Part shown: in pieces, positions 1-11,286 of the stretch
Layout of the letters: each line of letters starts with the position of its first letter
Position numbering within the stretch: the stretch's first letter is position 1
Source of the DNA: Steinernema hermaphroditum
Taxonomy: Eukaryota > Nematoda > Chromadorea > Rhabditida > Steinernematidae
Reading direction: 5' to 3'
NCBI GenBank assembly: GCA_030435675.1
Contig: CM059624.1
Span: 706,769-770,768, forward strand
Length of the DNA stretch: 64,000 nucleotides
Translations under genes and position numbers: made by a program
The notes under the pieces: model-generated
Seen by the model: only the letters and a program-made list of their open reading frames with translations
What the model was told of the DNA's origin: nothing
Database searches by the model: none

Positions 1-2338
1 GACGCACTACAGCGCCCCCACTCGTGGTGAATTCAGTGACCCTGCGAACTCGTGATCTATGTGTATCTCGCGGCAACTCGCAGCACGTTCTTTGTCCTTG
101 TGTTTTCTCCTCTCCGCACATCGCAACTTCCGTCTCGTGGCTCAAAGAACGCTCGCGCCCCGTTTTGTTCACACCACCCGCTCGGTTTCGCCACAATATT
201 CCGCTCCGTTGAGCGCGCCGCTGCTATTGCTGCCTATTTGCATGTTTGTCAATCAGGTGGTGCCGCCGCTGCTTGAGTGAACCGCCTAAACGATGTTATC
301 ACCGGTCTTCTTGCCGGCGCGCTTTACTGTGTTTGCTCCCACATGACCGGAGATCGATTGCGCTGCTTCTGCCGAGTTGTTTGGGACTAGCGTTGTCGAA
401 CACTTAAAATCTTCGAATATCGTATCGAGTTAAATATTCGGAGATCGTTGTTGCGCTGAATGGGGCCCAGCTTCATAACTGAGTACTCATTGGACACGTG
501 CGTGGCACGTGAATCATCAGACACGGGTCTCCATAGAAATTTGTGCCCTTTTGTGTTAGACTGATCAGTAAGTAGGGGTGGGGGCAGAAACGTGACTTCC
601 ATTGGCATTTTTAGCTCCTTCCATGAACGCCCGTTCTACGCTACGTTCCACTTCCGTTACACTGATAACGTATACATATGAAATAATATTGCCAAGTGTT
701 AGGCGCCAGTTGACTCTGGGCGGTCGAGAGAGTGATTTCAAGGAGCTAACTTGAGCTACGACTGAGTTTTTTATTTTGGCCGCTAAATATATCTTTTCTT
801 TCGTTATTAGCTTCGTTTATCTGGCTTTGCTGCAAAAAAGGATTTGTAGTCTATCAATCATTGTGCAATAAGACCCAGAAAAGACCCTGAGACATTGAAA
901 ATGGCGAACGAATGCACTAAATATCCCTTTTTCAATGCGCTAACGGAGATTCTGAGTGTCATCACGCGGTGGTTGATCGCCTTTGTGGAGGTCGAAAAAA
1001 TGGACTAATCATGTGTTTTTTATTTATTATCGAACACTTCAAAGAAAAGGAAAAGTTGGACGTCTTCTTTGTTTCCCTGATCATTATTATTCACTTTCGC
1101 AATCGTTCCAGTTCCTTTCTTCAAGCACAGGTCCTTCGAGCGCTACTGAAGGTGTTCACTAAGCAGTTTTTTCAGTTGCATGATAGAGATTTGTGCTCTT
1201 TGGTATCAGATTGATAGTTATGCATCGAGCAGTTTCTCAAAACAAAATTTTGCCCCTTCTTTTTTCTGGTTTAATAAGTCCTATTTCAAATAGCGAGAAT
1301 GGTGTGTTTGTTGACACATTGTCGTCTTTGTTGATATATGCCAAGTAAACCAATTAGTTTTAATTAGCATAGAATCATCCCATGAGATCTGTCACTTGAC
1401 GAATGGCCGAATGGCACAGCCATCATTCTGTGGTGCGTTCGTGCAACATTTGTGTTGCAATCGATTTGAGAAGTACGTGTGGTTGTGAAGATGCTATCGC
1501 CAGTCGTTTCATAGATCGCCTCTGCAACGTTAAACTGGTCGGCAATTTTTTAGCGTCACATATGCCTCTTTTTGCAAATTCGTTCTATATTTCAGCACGT
1601 TGCTGTCGGGAGATGGTAACATGATTTATGAGCTGCGTTTACATAAGTATTCGTTTATGTTATTTCCATTCTCAAAGAGGGTGTTGACTTTGATGGCCAA
1701 ATATTTGCTGTAGCTGAGTTCACTGTTTTGACGCAGTCATCTTCTCCCAATAACAGATGTGTAATTTCAGTGCCGTGGTGTGTTTGTGGGAAAATGCGCT
1801 TAGATCATCGTTGAATTAGGTGCGATAAGCTCCAAAAGCAGCGATGAAGTAGACTTTGGACTTTGTCCCCACGCTTGAAGTTTTGATCGTTCATTGTTTA
1901 TTGCGCATCCAACGAAATAAACAGTGAGTAGCACTGTTCGTATAAATGCGCACCCACCCATACACGCTTCTCCATTGCATTAGTCTATAAGCATCTGGGT
2001 GACATTCTCCATGTATAATTTTATGTATACGCTAATGCATCCATAATGCTTCCAATAAGAGGCGACTTTGAAATGCAAATCCGCCCGTAGTGAGGGTTAT
2101 TTTTTCAATAACAACGTAATATTTCTTTTGATGTCTCTACTAATGGTAAAAAAGCTTGATTTGTTAATGCCTTTCCACTAATGCAAATGAAATGTTTGCA
2201 CGAGTCTGTTTCATCGGACTTGCCTCCTGGTTCAGTAGGTTAAGTGAGGAACCAACGATATGTTGGAACTTGTACCCAACTTTGGCTGGTTATTTCAGTT
2301 TGTCGTTCATTGGTAGTTTATTTTTTGCACACCTTAAT
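1..2338. other. Non-coding stretch, no gene recognised
   Basis: No exon chain with matching splice phases could be built on either strand. The first 350 bases are relatively GC-rich and could be the edge of a gene lying to the left, but no start, stop or domain supports that. Bases 392-446 carry an AT-rich motif (GTTGTCGAA, then CTTAAAATC, then TTCGAATAT) that recurs near 35496 and, shortened, near 54072, so part of the stretch is dispersed repeat. The remainder is AT-rich unique sequence. Confidence 0.6.
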
Positions 2339-2340
2339 TA

Positions 2341-3203
2341 TTGGGTTGAGTCTATGAAGATTTCGCATAGCGTAAATATCTCACAGTTTCGCAATATTTA
2401 CGACAATTCTCACCCTACATTATGATTGGCGACTTTTGTATTACATTCGTCATGATGTTGGAGGTCCATTCTGTCTCCATCGACATTTTTTTGGCACCTC
2501 GACATTGCGAAATGCAACGTAATGTACGGGCTTCTCACAATATTCATTGTGTGATGTACGGTGACTGCCTTCAGTTAAGTACATCGTTAGGTCTTACCTA
2601 CCGAAACACACCTATCGCTGTGTCCGTCATATATCGTAACATGAGCTAATCTCAAAAAGATGGAACTGTCAAACAAAGATGTTGTCTTAACTCGAACGTT
2701 TCCAAATAGTTAACTGCCTAATAACAGGCAACGGGTAGCCCTCATTCACAGCTGCCATGCCCGCATAGCGACTCCACGATTGCACTTTTACTTCACTGAA
2801 ATAGAAGCCAAATCTTGAAAAATTTACACTTCAAGAATGGTGTCTGAGACCTCACATTTTCAAGTTAACCCCCAAAAAATGGCTCTCCACTTTGAGCTGA
2901 GAGATTCCTTTTCTGCTGTTTATATAGCACTCTCTTCGGCCTATCTTGCTGTCATCCACGCTTGACCAGAAATGACGACATCATAGGAAACCACTCAGAA
3001 AAAAGAAGAAGGTCGAAATATGGACGAAAACATATTTCAACTCAGAACCTCCGATTTTCTATAAGAGTGGAATCCGGCTCATGCCCACAAGGTAATGCTC
3101 GAGTTGTCCATTCGAACGGTGAATATATACGATAAAATGTTGAATAATATATCATAAAAAAACAAAATTACAAAAATGCGAAATTTTCACCGACTCAACC
3201 CAA
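2341..3203 (+). mobile_element. Degenerate mariner-family transposon, copy A
   Basis: The element is bounded by inverted ends: it opens with TTGGGTTGAGTC and closes with GACTCAACCCAA, and a TA dinucleotide sits directly outside each end (2339-2340 and 3204-3205), the target duplication expected of the Tc1/mariner superfamily. The interior aligns by eye with the copies at 9538-10453 and 13572-13945. Near its 3' end a broken frame still reads FYKSGIRLMPTR and then SNGEYI after a frameshift, resembling the C-terminus of mariner transposases (FY..GI..L..RW...V...GEY). Stops and frameshifts show it is inactive. Confidence 0.75.
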
Positions 3204-3205
3204 TA

Positions 3206-3669
3206 TTTTGACGAAAAACTTTTCTTTTTTTCGATATATGGACAATAGATTTCCGGAAAAACAGATCTGCAGTTTCCGATTTACTTTTGTTTTGTCCGAC
3301 ATTCTTGAGTGATTCTCGTGTTTGCTGTACTCGAATTCCGTTTTTAGGTGAGTTATTCGCGTAAGTCCAGCCATTCTGTACTTTCGATTCATTACGAAAC
3401 AGCTGGATATTTCCGAATTGTTTTCGCACTGCCCACGTTTATGCTGTTTGTTAATTCGGCGCGCCCCATCCACATGGGGTAGTTTTACTCGTACTCGCGC
3501 TGTCAAAACCGGATCGGAAAAACATGAGCCTTTGTCTGGCCTGTGACAATGATCATATTTTTGGATCAGACGTTTTTACTCACCTAGCGCGCCATTCAAA
3601 CGTGTCACGCGCATTTATCGCTGATTTCAGAAAACGAAACTCCCACAAATATGCGCCCCTCTTAAGGCC
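3206..3669. other. Upstream region of the 3670 gene
   Basis: No coding signal was recognised. Sequence ending at 3630 (GCTGATTTCAG) is a good nematode splice acceptor. It lies 39 bp before the ATG at 3670 and the frame between them is open, so it could be a trans-splice acceptor for a spliced leader, or a cis acceptor for an upstream exon that I could not find. Confidence 0.4.
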
Positions 3670-4548
3670 ATGTCCCTCGACTATCTTACTTCGCTGTTCC
3701 ACAACCAATGTGCTGTTGTTGAAAAGTGCACTGTCACCGTGCATCAGTTAACGAAAACGCCTGACATGCGCTGCTTCCGCCTCGACGTTGCCGTCGCCGT
3801 TCCCTCCACGTGGTCGTCGCTCTTTCGCTATAGCCTCAAGAAAGTGGACGTCGAAACGGGCGCTGTATACGAAACCGACCTCGAAGATCCCGACCTGGAT
3901 CACTGCTGGCTGGGATCCGCAAGAATCCTCGGAACTGATCGGAGCATTTATGACGACTCCATCAAAGCAACGTGGAGTTCGGAAATGTGCCAGAAATTTT
4001 GCCATCTTCTCAGTCTCCGAAGTGGCTATGAGCCGTGCTGTTTGGAAATATCCAGGATTGGCGTCACACACAACGACACAAATCAGATTCTCGAGACTGT
4101 AGTCCAAAATGCAAGCTTTACCGATGTAGCGCTGCTCCGAGTGCAACACCCCATCAAATTGATTGAAACGGGTCTCAGGAACTGGATAAACTCCGGAAAT
4201 CTTGCTTATCTCACTGTCGAGGACTCAGCCATTCAAATGGATTTCACTTCTGAGTTTATCACCCAGCCACAAGTACTTAAAATCATCGACGGTTCTGAAA
4301 GCGACGATTCTCTGTTGCGAATATTGGAATCGTGGTTCCAGTTCCCCCACATCCTCCGTGGAAAAGAAGTGAAACTTCGACTTCCTCCGAAGTTTGAACG
4401 CTACCTGGAGAAGTATGGAAAGTCGACGGCATCGAAAGGCTCAAATGGGTCGAAGTCATTCATATTTATTCAACATAAATTGTACAGTGATTGCGTTGTG
4501 ATTATTGAAGTTTTCTCGGTGCTAAAAGCCAATTTGTCATTTCGTTGA
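3670..4548 (+). CDS. Hypothetical protein, single exon
   Basis: A 292-residue open frame with balanced amino-acid composition and no low complexity. No signal peptide or membrane segment is visible. The layout (short Leu/Val strands alternating with acidic helices, for example VAVAVPSTWSSLF near residue 38 and LRNWINSGNLAYLTVEDSA around 170-185) resembles the C-terminal halves of the large nematode F-box/FTH-type families, but I see no F-box and do not assign it. A TTTCAG acceptor 39 bp upstream fits spliced-leader trans-splicing, or joining to a missing N-terminal exon. The last 40 residues are hydrophobic and may be read-through past the conserved domain. A 105-bp fragment of this gene is duplicated in inverted orientation at 4678-4783. 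Confidence is for it being coding; the function is unknown. Confidence 0.5.
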   Translation: MSLDYLTSLFHNQCAVVEKCTVTVHQLTKTPDMRCFRLDVAVAVPSTWSSLFRYSLKKVDVETGAVYETDLEDPDLDHCWLGSARILGTDRSIYDDSIKATWSSEMCQKFCHLLSLRSGYEPCCLEISRIGVTHNDTNQILETVVQNASFTDVALLRVQHPIKLIETGLRNWINSGNLAYLTVEDSAIQMDFTSEFITQPQVLKIIDGSESDDSLLRILESWFQFPHILRGKEVKLRLPPKFERYLEKYGKSTASKGSNGSKSFIFIQHKLYSDCVVIIEVFSVLKANLSFR

Positions 4549-5621
4549 TTAGCATGAACGTAATTAAATGTGTAATTATTCGAAACCGATGTACACCACA
4601 CCGGGCTCAAACTGAGCAGTGTGATTCCAATATATAGAATCTTTTGCTCCGTCTAAGAAGAGTCTCAGAGTCTCAGTCGTCATAAATGCTCCGATCAGTT
4701 CCGAGAATTCTTGCTGATCCTAGCCAGCAATGATCCAGGTTTGGATCTTCGAAGTCGGTTTCGTATACAGCACCCGTTTCGACTCAAGCCATGCCACAGG
4801 AGAGGCTAAACCGAAGCCTAAGAATAGCGTAGACAAATGGGAAGATATGGAAAACCTTCGTGTGCAGCATTTGCCTAATTCGCAATAAAGTCCGCCAGCA
4901 TGATAACGTAATTTGTTCCATTGCGGTTCACCTTTCATGACACCTAATTACTAGTTCACCTTCGAACTTATCAGGACTTTTCGGCACAGGGGGGTTCGGG
5001 GATTCAGGAAGTGGCAGGGTGAATTCTCGTCCACCGGGATGCCAAACGAAGACGCAGAGAATGTTGCCGCCGAATGGAAAAAAAAAGGGGGGGGGGGTCG
5101 CGCCCAAGGCAGGAGAGGACAGTCCTGAGCCCACTGTAACCATCGTTCCCCAAGGTGGTCAAAGGTCACATCAATGAGCTTTCCCTCACCGTCCCCTTCA
5201 TGCAATTCCAAGAAAAAACCATTGAGGCCGCAGTCGGAGGGTTGCTTATGTGTGCAAGACCGGATCGATGATGACTAGCACTGAACTGGCAGAGGAGTAC
5301 TCAATTGTCCTTCTTTTGTGTCTCTATAATCTTGTAGTAATGTTGTACTCTGTTGTACTGATACTCTCTCTCTATAAAAGATGTTCAATAGTTGTGTCCC
5401 CGTGTCCCTTTGGGCTCACCTCCTCAGCAACCATCGAAGCAGCCCTCCGCGACAAAAATGGATCTTTGTTTTTGCAGTGTGTGTTTGAGACGAAGATCGC
5501 AGCACCGTTCGATGAGAGCAAGATCCATGATAAGAGCAAAGAGAAGCAAAACCGAAGATCAAAAAACGATCACAACTTTTATAGCATTTATGATAACATT
5601 CGCACGAAATATCAACATGCT
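4549..5621. other. Intergenic region between the 3670 gene and cathepsin Z copy 1
   Basis: It contains the inverted gene fragment at 4678-4783 and a homopolymer tract at about 5078-5098 (A run followed by a G run), which is a likely assembly or replication weak spot. A CTCTCTCTATAAAAG motif lies near 5367-5381 on the plus strand, but the frame that follows (126 residues from 5250) has no recognisable domain and runs toward the end of the minus-strand cathepsin gene. Confidence 0.5.
4678..4783 (-). pseudogene. Inverted partial copy of the 3670-4548 gene
   Basis: Read on the minus strand, this segment matches positions about 3853-3957 of the upstream gene with a small number of mismatches; both carry the same long stretch around CGTCATAAATGCTCCGATCA when 3853-3957 is reversed. 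Only about 105 bp is present, with no start or stop of its own, so it is a gene fragment. The two pieces face each other 0.7 kb apart and could fold together in a read-through transcript. Confidence 0.8.
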
Positions 5622-7401
5622 CTAGTCTAAATTGCTGACGTCAGGATCGGCATAGTAGCACTCCGTCTCAATTCCCATGTTGTAGTCGTTGCCCTGGCCA
5701 TTGAGATACTTAGAGGTGACAATGCGGAACCACCCGCGCTCTCCCTGAAGCACAAAATGTTACCCTTTGTAATGAATTATTCTACCTACCCATGCTTCTC
5801 CCCAGCTGTTGCGAACGATCCAAAATTCAGTATTGGTCTCTTTGTCGATGCCCCATCCAGAAACGGATACAATGTGATTAAACGGTTGGTTGCTCTTCTC
5901 CGAGTAGATGCCGCCGGTGTAGTTAAGATCAAACTTGGGAGTAGCTCCGATGGTACAGGAGATGGGACCGCCGCGGTGGATCTCGGCCATCATGTTTTCA
6001 CGACCATTGACCTTTCCCCAGTCCTTGATGTAGTAGCGGGTGTAGTTCTGGATGGCAAAGCAGTTGTCAGGCCAACAAGAGCCACAGCGGTTGAACGGAT
6101 CACATTCTATTATACGTCATAAGCATGAACTACTCATTAAAAACCTACTCTCGTTAACAGCCTTGTAGTTGTTGCAGCCTTCCTCAACAAGACCATGGGT
6201 CTTAGCGTATTCGTAGACGTCGGCGACTTCGCCACCTTGGCAAGTTCCATGACCGTTGCAGTCGATGATCTCCTGAGGGGATACCATAGTCATCGGCCAA
6301 CGGTTCTTTCTAGCGACATTGAAGCGGTCGTTTAGGGATCCGGTGGATCCAAACACCCAGCAACTTCCACAATAGACGGGAATGTGCTGATTTCTGGTTG
6401 GACTGCAGTAGTTAACTCCGTTCACGTTGCGCCAGTCCCATTCAGTAGGGAGAGAAGCTTCAAATCCGGGACGTTCCCATGGACGAGGGTAGCTCTTAAC
6501 GAAGTTGTAGACGCGATTGCGGCGCTTCACGAGGCACGGTTTGCGCAGGAATTTACGAGTGGTGTCTTCGGTGAAGTGGGGAACGTCTTCGTCGAAGTGG
6601 CTCTCGCGGACGTTTTCCTTTATATCATCGGGGAGTAGATCGGACTCATATTCGGCTTCGTCAGAGTCATCTTCCTCGAACTTCGGGGTAGACTCTTCTT
6701 TGACTTGTTCGCTTTCTTCATGATCGAAAGTGTACTCTGATGGCGGCGGGAGAACGTCGACGTCGTAGAACGAGCGGGCGGCGGTTTCGACAAGGCGGTG
6801 TGGGATGTAGAAGCGTCCCTAAAAGACGGTAATATTGTGTTGTTTGGTGCCCTGTGATTTCGTGGAAAAACTTTCTTGTTAGCTGCCCATTTGTTTTTCA
6901 CATATTATGATTTGAAAACATTGTATCTTACAATCCAAAGATGACTACCCTAACCAAAAACAAGCAAATAGAAATGGACGTGTTTACATGGTTTGCCTCT
7001 GTCTAGATTACCAATAAGGGCGACCCCGAACCCTATGCTAGACGAAAACATGATGTAGATCAAAGGCGAAGGAAGAGACCGTACCAAGGCATCACTTTCG
7101 CAGTGCCATGTTAGCAATTTGACATTAGCGTTAATCCTCTGTCTTGGCATTTGGTTCTCAGTGAATTTTTTCAAGGTTTTTGAAATTCTGAACTTACTGG
7201 GCTAGCAGCTGAACCACTAAAACCTTTCCCTTTCATATCGGGACTTTTACAAGGGCTCAGTGCTAAAGTCGTCGTATAGCGAATACTGTCCTCCCTAGAC
7301 GCTCTCCCATTTAGGTATGTTATTTCTGTAACCGAAGAAAAAAGTACCTGGGCAACGACGAAAAGGAAGAAAAGCGCAAAAAGCGCCGAGCGCAGCTGCA
7401 T
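5622..7401 (-). CDS. cpz: Cathepsin Z (cathepsin X)-type cysteine protease, copy 1
   Basis: Papain-family (C1A) lysosomal/secreted carboxypeptidase, 387 residues. Exons on the minus strand: 7401-7348, 6818-6149, 6106-5790, 5744-5622; all junctions are GT-AG and in phase. Exon 1 encodes a hydrophobic signal peptide (MQLRSALFALFFLFVVAQ). A long acidic pro-region follows, with a KPC cysteine that may cap the active site as in cathepsin X. The mature enzyme starts near LPTEWDWRN. Family marks are the cathepsin-X mini-loop RNQHIPVYCGSCW holding the catalytic Cys, NHIVSVSGWG with the catalytic His, and RNSWGEAWGERGWFR with the Asn. Human cathepsin Z is about 303 residues; the excess here is the acidic pro-region. 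It is paired head-to-head with the paralogue at 7700, and exons 3 and 4 are the same length in both (317 and 123 nt). Confidence 0.93.
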
Positions 7402-7699
7402 GACGGCAAGACGACTGATAAGTCTTCTCTCCCACTCTCGGGTAGGGTAGCAGCAGTTGCCCTGCGGTGCCTCCCTTATCAGCCAGATTAGCGACAAAAC
7501 AGTGCAGTTTTTATCGCTGCGATGGCGCCCCTTTTCGATGAAACATTACAGCTACACAACGGACGATGGGTTTCGAGCCAGGACTTGGTGGCACGACCCA
7601 CTCCGCAGTAAGGTTCGTCATGGTCGGGCAAAGACCGAGTGCCAGGATAGAAAAGGCGATAACGCCACTGCGGAGTTATCATTGTAGCACGCAGTGGCA
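7402..7699. promoter_or_regulatory. Bidirectional promoter region with three TGATAA GATA sites
   Basis: This 298-bp gap separates the start codons of the two divergent cathepsin Z genes. It holds TGATAA at 7416-7421 and its reverse TTATCA at 7476-7481 and 7676-7681. In nematodes TGATAA is the core site of intestinal ELT-2/ELT-7 GATA factors, and cathepsins are common gut genes, so shared intestinal expression is a reasonable inference. No clear TATA box was seen. Confidence 0.6.
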
Positions 7700-9083
7700 A
7701 TGAACGCTCGCTTGGCGCTTTTTGCGCTCCTTCTTGTCGTCTTTGCCTCTCAATGCCAGGTAAGATATGTATTTTGCCCGTGAAGGTCCCTCTGCATTTG
7801 TACCGTTTGTACTAATTTGAATCCGACAAGCATAGTGGCACAGTTTATTACCATTTCTTCGGTCGATACATTGTCTTCAGGCTCGCTGGTATACTAACAA
7901 CCGTCTCATCAACGTCATCGTGAGCAAGGTCTATGGCGCATCTGATGAGGAGCAACCCACCCAGCTCCGCCATCGCTCTGCCGGATCAGATGAAGACGAT
8001 TCGGATTCTGATGAAATTCCCGAAGTGAGAGTTCGTCGACCAGCGAAAACGCCCTACGTTGAGGACGACGATAGCGACGAAGAGTTCCCCGAGGACCACA
8101 CGCGCAGATTCCTTCGCAAGCCGTGTCTTATAAAACGCAAAGACAGAAAGTACAACTTCGTGAAGACCTATCCTCGCCCGTGGGAACAGGACGGCTTCGA
8201 AGCTTCTTTGCCCACCAACTGGGATTGGCGAAACGTTAGCGGAGTTGACTACTGTAGTCCAAACAGGAACCAGCACATTCCCGTCTATTGTGGAAGTTGT
8301 TGGGTGTTTGGATCTACTGGAGCTCTGAACGACCGCTTCAATGTCGCTAGAAAGAATCGCTGGCCCAAAACCATGGTGTCTCCGCAGGAAATCATCGACT
8401 GCAACGGTCGTGGAACTTGTCAGGGTGGAGATGTCGCTGATGTCTATGAACACGCCAAGAAGGAAGGCCTTGTTGAAGAAGGATGCAACAACTACAAGGC
8501 TATCAATGAAAGTAGGTATTTTTTTGCTAGCAATTTTGTTCGAAATTCTGTCGGGAATGGCTCGGTTTGGACGGATTTTTAATTTTAACCAATTTCAGAG
8601 TGCACACCGTTCAACCGTTGTGGCTCTTGTTGGCCTGATAACTGCTTCGCCATCCAGAACTACACCCGCTACTACATCAAGGACTGGGGAAAGGTCCATG
8701 GTCGCGAAAACATGATGGCCGAGATCCACCGCGGCGGACCAATTGCGTGCTCTATTGGAGCTACTCCCAAGTTCGAGCTTAACTACACGAGTGGAGTCTA
8801 TTCCGAAAAGTCGAACCTTGAGAGCAACCATATCGTTTCCGTTTCGGGATGGGGGATCGAAAAGGAGACCAACACTGAATATTGGATCGTCCGCAACAGT
8901 TGGGGTGAGGCATGGGTATGTACAGCGATGCACTGCAAAAGGTAACATCTCGTGTTTTAGGGAGAGCGTGGGTGGTTCCGAGTCGTAAGCTCGAAGTATC
9001 TTAACGGACAAGGCAACGATTACAACATGGGAATCGAGAAGGACTGCTATTACGCCGACCCTGATATCAGCAATTTGGACTAA
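7700..9083 (+). CDS. cpz: Cathepsin Z (cathepsin X)-type cysteine protease, copy 2
   Basis: Papain-family exo-carboxypeptidase, 376 residues. Exons: 7700-7759, 7881-8511, 8599-8915, 8961-9083, all in phase with GT-AG introns of 121, 87 and 45 bp. The signal peptide MNARLALFALLLVVFASQC is followed by a pro-region unusually rich in Asp/Glu/Ser (SDEDDSDSDE near residues 56-65) and a KPC cysteine at about 102. The mature chain begins near L130 (LPTNWDWRN). The catalytic triad is Cys160 in HIPVYCGSCW, His308 in SNHIVSVSGWG and Asn330 in VRNSWG. The HIP mini-loop is diagnostic of cathepsin X/Z. The acidic insertion makes the protein longer than usual for the family. It is the divergent partner of the minus-strand gene ending at 5622. 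Confidence 0.95.
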
Positions 9084-9105
9084 AGTTGTGTTTTTCACAC
9101 TCGGA

Positions 9106-9111
9106 AATAAA
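9106..9111 (+). terminator. Poly(A) signal AATAAA of cathepsin Z copy 2
   Basis: A canonical AATAAA lies 23 bp past the stop codon of the gene ending at 9083, which supports that stop as the true end. Confidence 0.75.
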
Positions 9112-9537
9112 CATTAGGTTCTTAGGTTCTTAAGCTTACACATAATTGACCGGTGTTTATAAGTGGCAATATGTATGGTTCTTAGTATGCACATGCAAGA
9201 GCGACTCGGGATTCTGTGACTCGACAGTAACTCGACTGCAAGAGTCGTACAGTTTTCGTATTATGGAAATAACGATTGCGTCACATGCGCTCCTTACATG
9301 GGAATTGCACCGTACAATACCAATTTCTTCCTCTATACGATCGGAGCATAACGATGCAAATGATCGCGATGTTTGAGGCAATTTCGAACCGTGTGTGATA
9401 CAGTCAAAAGTACTCAGTTATCGCAAAAGCAAGAAAAATGCAAATGAAAAGATCTCATTAAATAATGAAAATTTTTCTACCTGCCAATTGCCGAGGTCGC
9501 TTTTCGATGTTGTTGAAGAAGTCGATTTTCGGTGTTA
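9112..9537. other. Intergenic, nothing recognised
   Basis: Short open frames exist on both strands, but none has a domain, signal peptide or splice-phase support. The stretch ends at the TA (9536-9537) flanking mariner copy B. Confidence 0.5.
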
Positions 9538-10453
9538 TTGGGTTGATGCATTGAAAATGAGCCATTTGGTAAACATCCTTTAATTTCGCCATGTGTACCC
9601 ATAGGGCATAATTGATAGGCGCGTTGTTTAGTACAGCGAACTCTCACTCCACTATATGATTCGCCGCTTGTCCACTGCATTCCTCTTGCTGTTGCAGGTC
9701 TATTCTGTCTTGACGGTCATTTTTTGGCACCTCGAGATGGCGAAATGCTAAGTCATGTGCGGGCTTCCTATGGTATTAATTGTGTTATGGACGCTGACTG
9801 CTTTTAATCACGTACATCCTTGGGTCTAACCTACTGAACGCACCTATCGATGTGTTCGTCATATATCAGAAAGTGACGCAGTCTAAAAAATATGGCCTTC
9901 TCGGATCACCATGTTCTGTTAACTCCAACGTTTCCAATTGGTTGAGTATTATAACAGGCAACAAAGGTATGCATTAGGTAGCTATCACTCACAGCTACCA
10001 TGCCCACATACTGACTCCACGAGCTCATTTCAACTTTAATGAAACAAAGGCCACAAGTGGAAAAAACGACCCTTAGATTCCCAAAAAGTACCACTGCCCA
10101 AGATCTCACATTTTCAAGCTGACCGCCAGAATGGCTCTTCGTTTTGAGCTGATAGACTGTGCTTTGCACATTCATATAGCACACTCATAGCTCTATCTAA
10201 CTGTCATAAGTGTAAATCAATAAGCGACGATATCGGAGGAAATCACTTAGAATAAGGCAAAAAGGTCGAAAATTGGACCAAAACATTTTTCGACCCCAAA
10301 CCCCTTGTGTTCTATGAACCAGAGATCCGGCTCTTGTCCCAGAAGTGGGCCGAAGTTGTTGATGCTAACGGCGAATACCTTGATTAGATTGTGTGCCTTT
10401 TTGATAATAAATATCTACTTTCAAAAAGGCTCATTTATTATGCATCAACCCAA
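9538..10453 (+). mobile_element. Degenerate mariner-family transposon, copy B
   Basis: The inverted ends start TTGGGTTGATGCA and finish TGCATCAACCCAA; the similarity continues inward with mismatches for about 26 bp (both arms then reach AATGAGCC). TA duplications flank it (9536-9537, 10454-10455). The C-terminal end of a transposase-like frame remains legible before a stop: KTFFDPKP, then FYEPEIRLLSQKWAEVVDAN, then GEYLD, a typical mariner tail. Upstream frames are broken. It is the best-preserved member of the family that includes 2341-3203, 13572-13945 and 55458-55771. Confidence 0.8.
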
Positions 10454-10455
10454 TA

Positions 10456-11085
10456 CTTAATCGATTCCAGGAAGTATATATTAGTGCGCATTGCGTGTTT
10501 TACTTTCGGTTCCGATGAGATATGCTGTTCACAGTTTCCTCGATTTTTTGGCCAGTGCTAAGCTACGTCAAGGAAACATCTTCTGCCCTCATTAGATATT
10601 GTGTCGACCTTTTGTTTTTCTTGTCAACCATTGTATTATACGTTCTTATCTCCATAAATATTGCATCGACCATTCGAAATATATCAGTCATATGCACTGC
10701 ATAAAGTCGAATGTTCTCAGTTCTTTCTTAGGAAGTCCGCTGCTCGCTAGATTTTACAGTAACGGTAAACTATTAGTCCTAAAATAAAGGGCAACACTTG
10801 TTATCCGCCTTTTTTAAAATTAGTCTGAAAGCGTAGGGTATATCCCCACGTTGTTCATGTGAGGAGGACAGATCTTTTTTTGAGCTTGTGAAATTGTTTA
10901 TCCACTTTAGCTGCCTACATGATAATTTAACATTGTTCTTGTCCTTACACCTCTCTAGGATGTAGTTGTTAGACAGAACTTTGTATTTTGAAGCAGGGTA
11001 ACAGCTGTGTTATACACATAAGTAGATGGAGACGGAAGTTTGTCGATATAAGCGCAAATTTTGCTTTCTTTAGCAGAAGTTTATT
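10456..11085. other. Intergenic, nothing recognised
   Basis: AT-rich sequence between the mariner copy and the foldback element. Short frames near 10522-10704 have no supporting features. Confidence 0.5.
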
Positions 11086-11286
11086 CGGCATAAATCCATT
11101 TAAACCGTCCCCCATGGTTTTCAATCGCCCCCCTTGAGATTTCGACTGTCCCCCTTGAAATTTCAACGGTCCCCTCTGGGATATCAACCGTCCCCCATGA
11201 GGTTTCAATCGTCAAGGGGACGGTCCAAATCCCAAAAAAGGGACGGTCCAAATCCCAAAGGGGACGGTTGAAACGGATTTATGCCG
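11086..11286. repeat. Foldback element with inverted ends and C-rich tandem core
   Basis: Arms of about 27 bp at 11086-11112 and 11260-11286 are inverted copies of one another with two mismatches (outer end CGGCATAAATCC, inner end ACCGTCCCC). Between them the inner end is repeated as imperfect units of roughly 21-25 bp containing GTCCCCCTTGAAATTTCAA-like sequence. Units in the left half read in one direction and those in the right half (GGGGACGGTCCAAATCCC) in the other, so the whole could form a stem. No coding content was seen. Confidence 0.75.
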
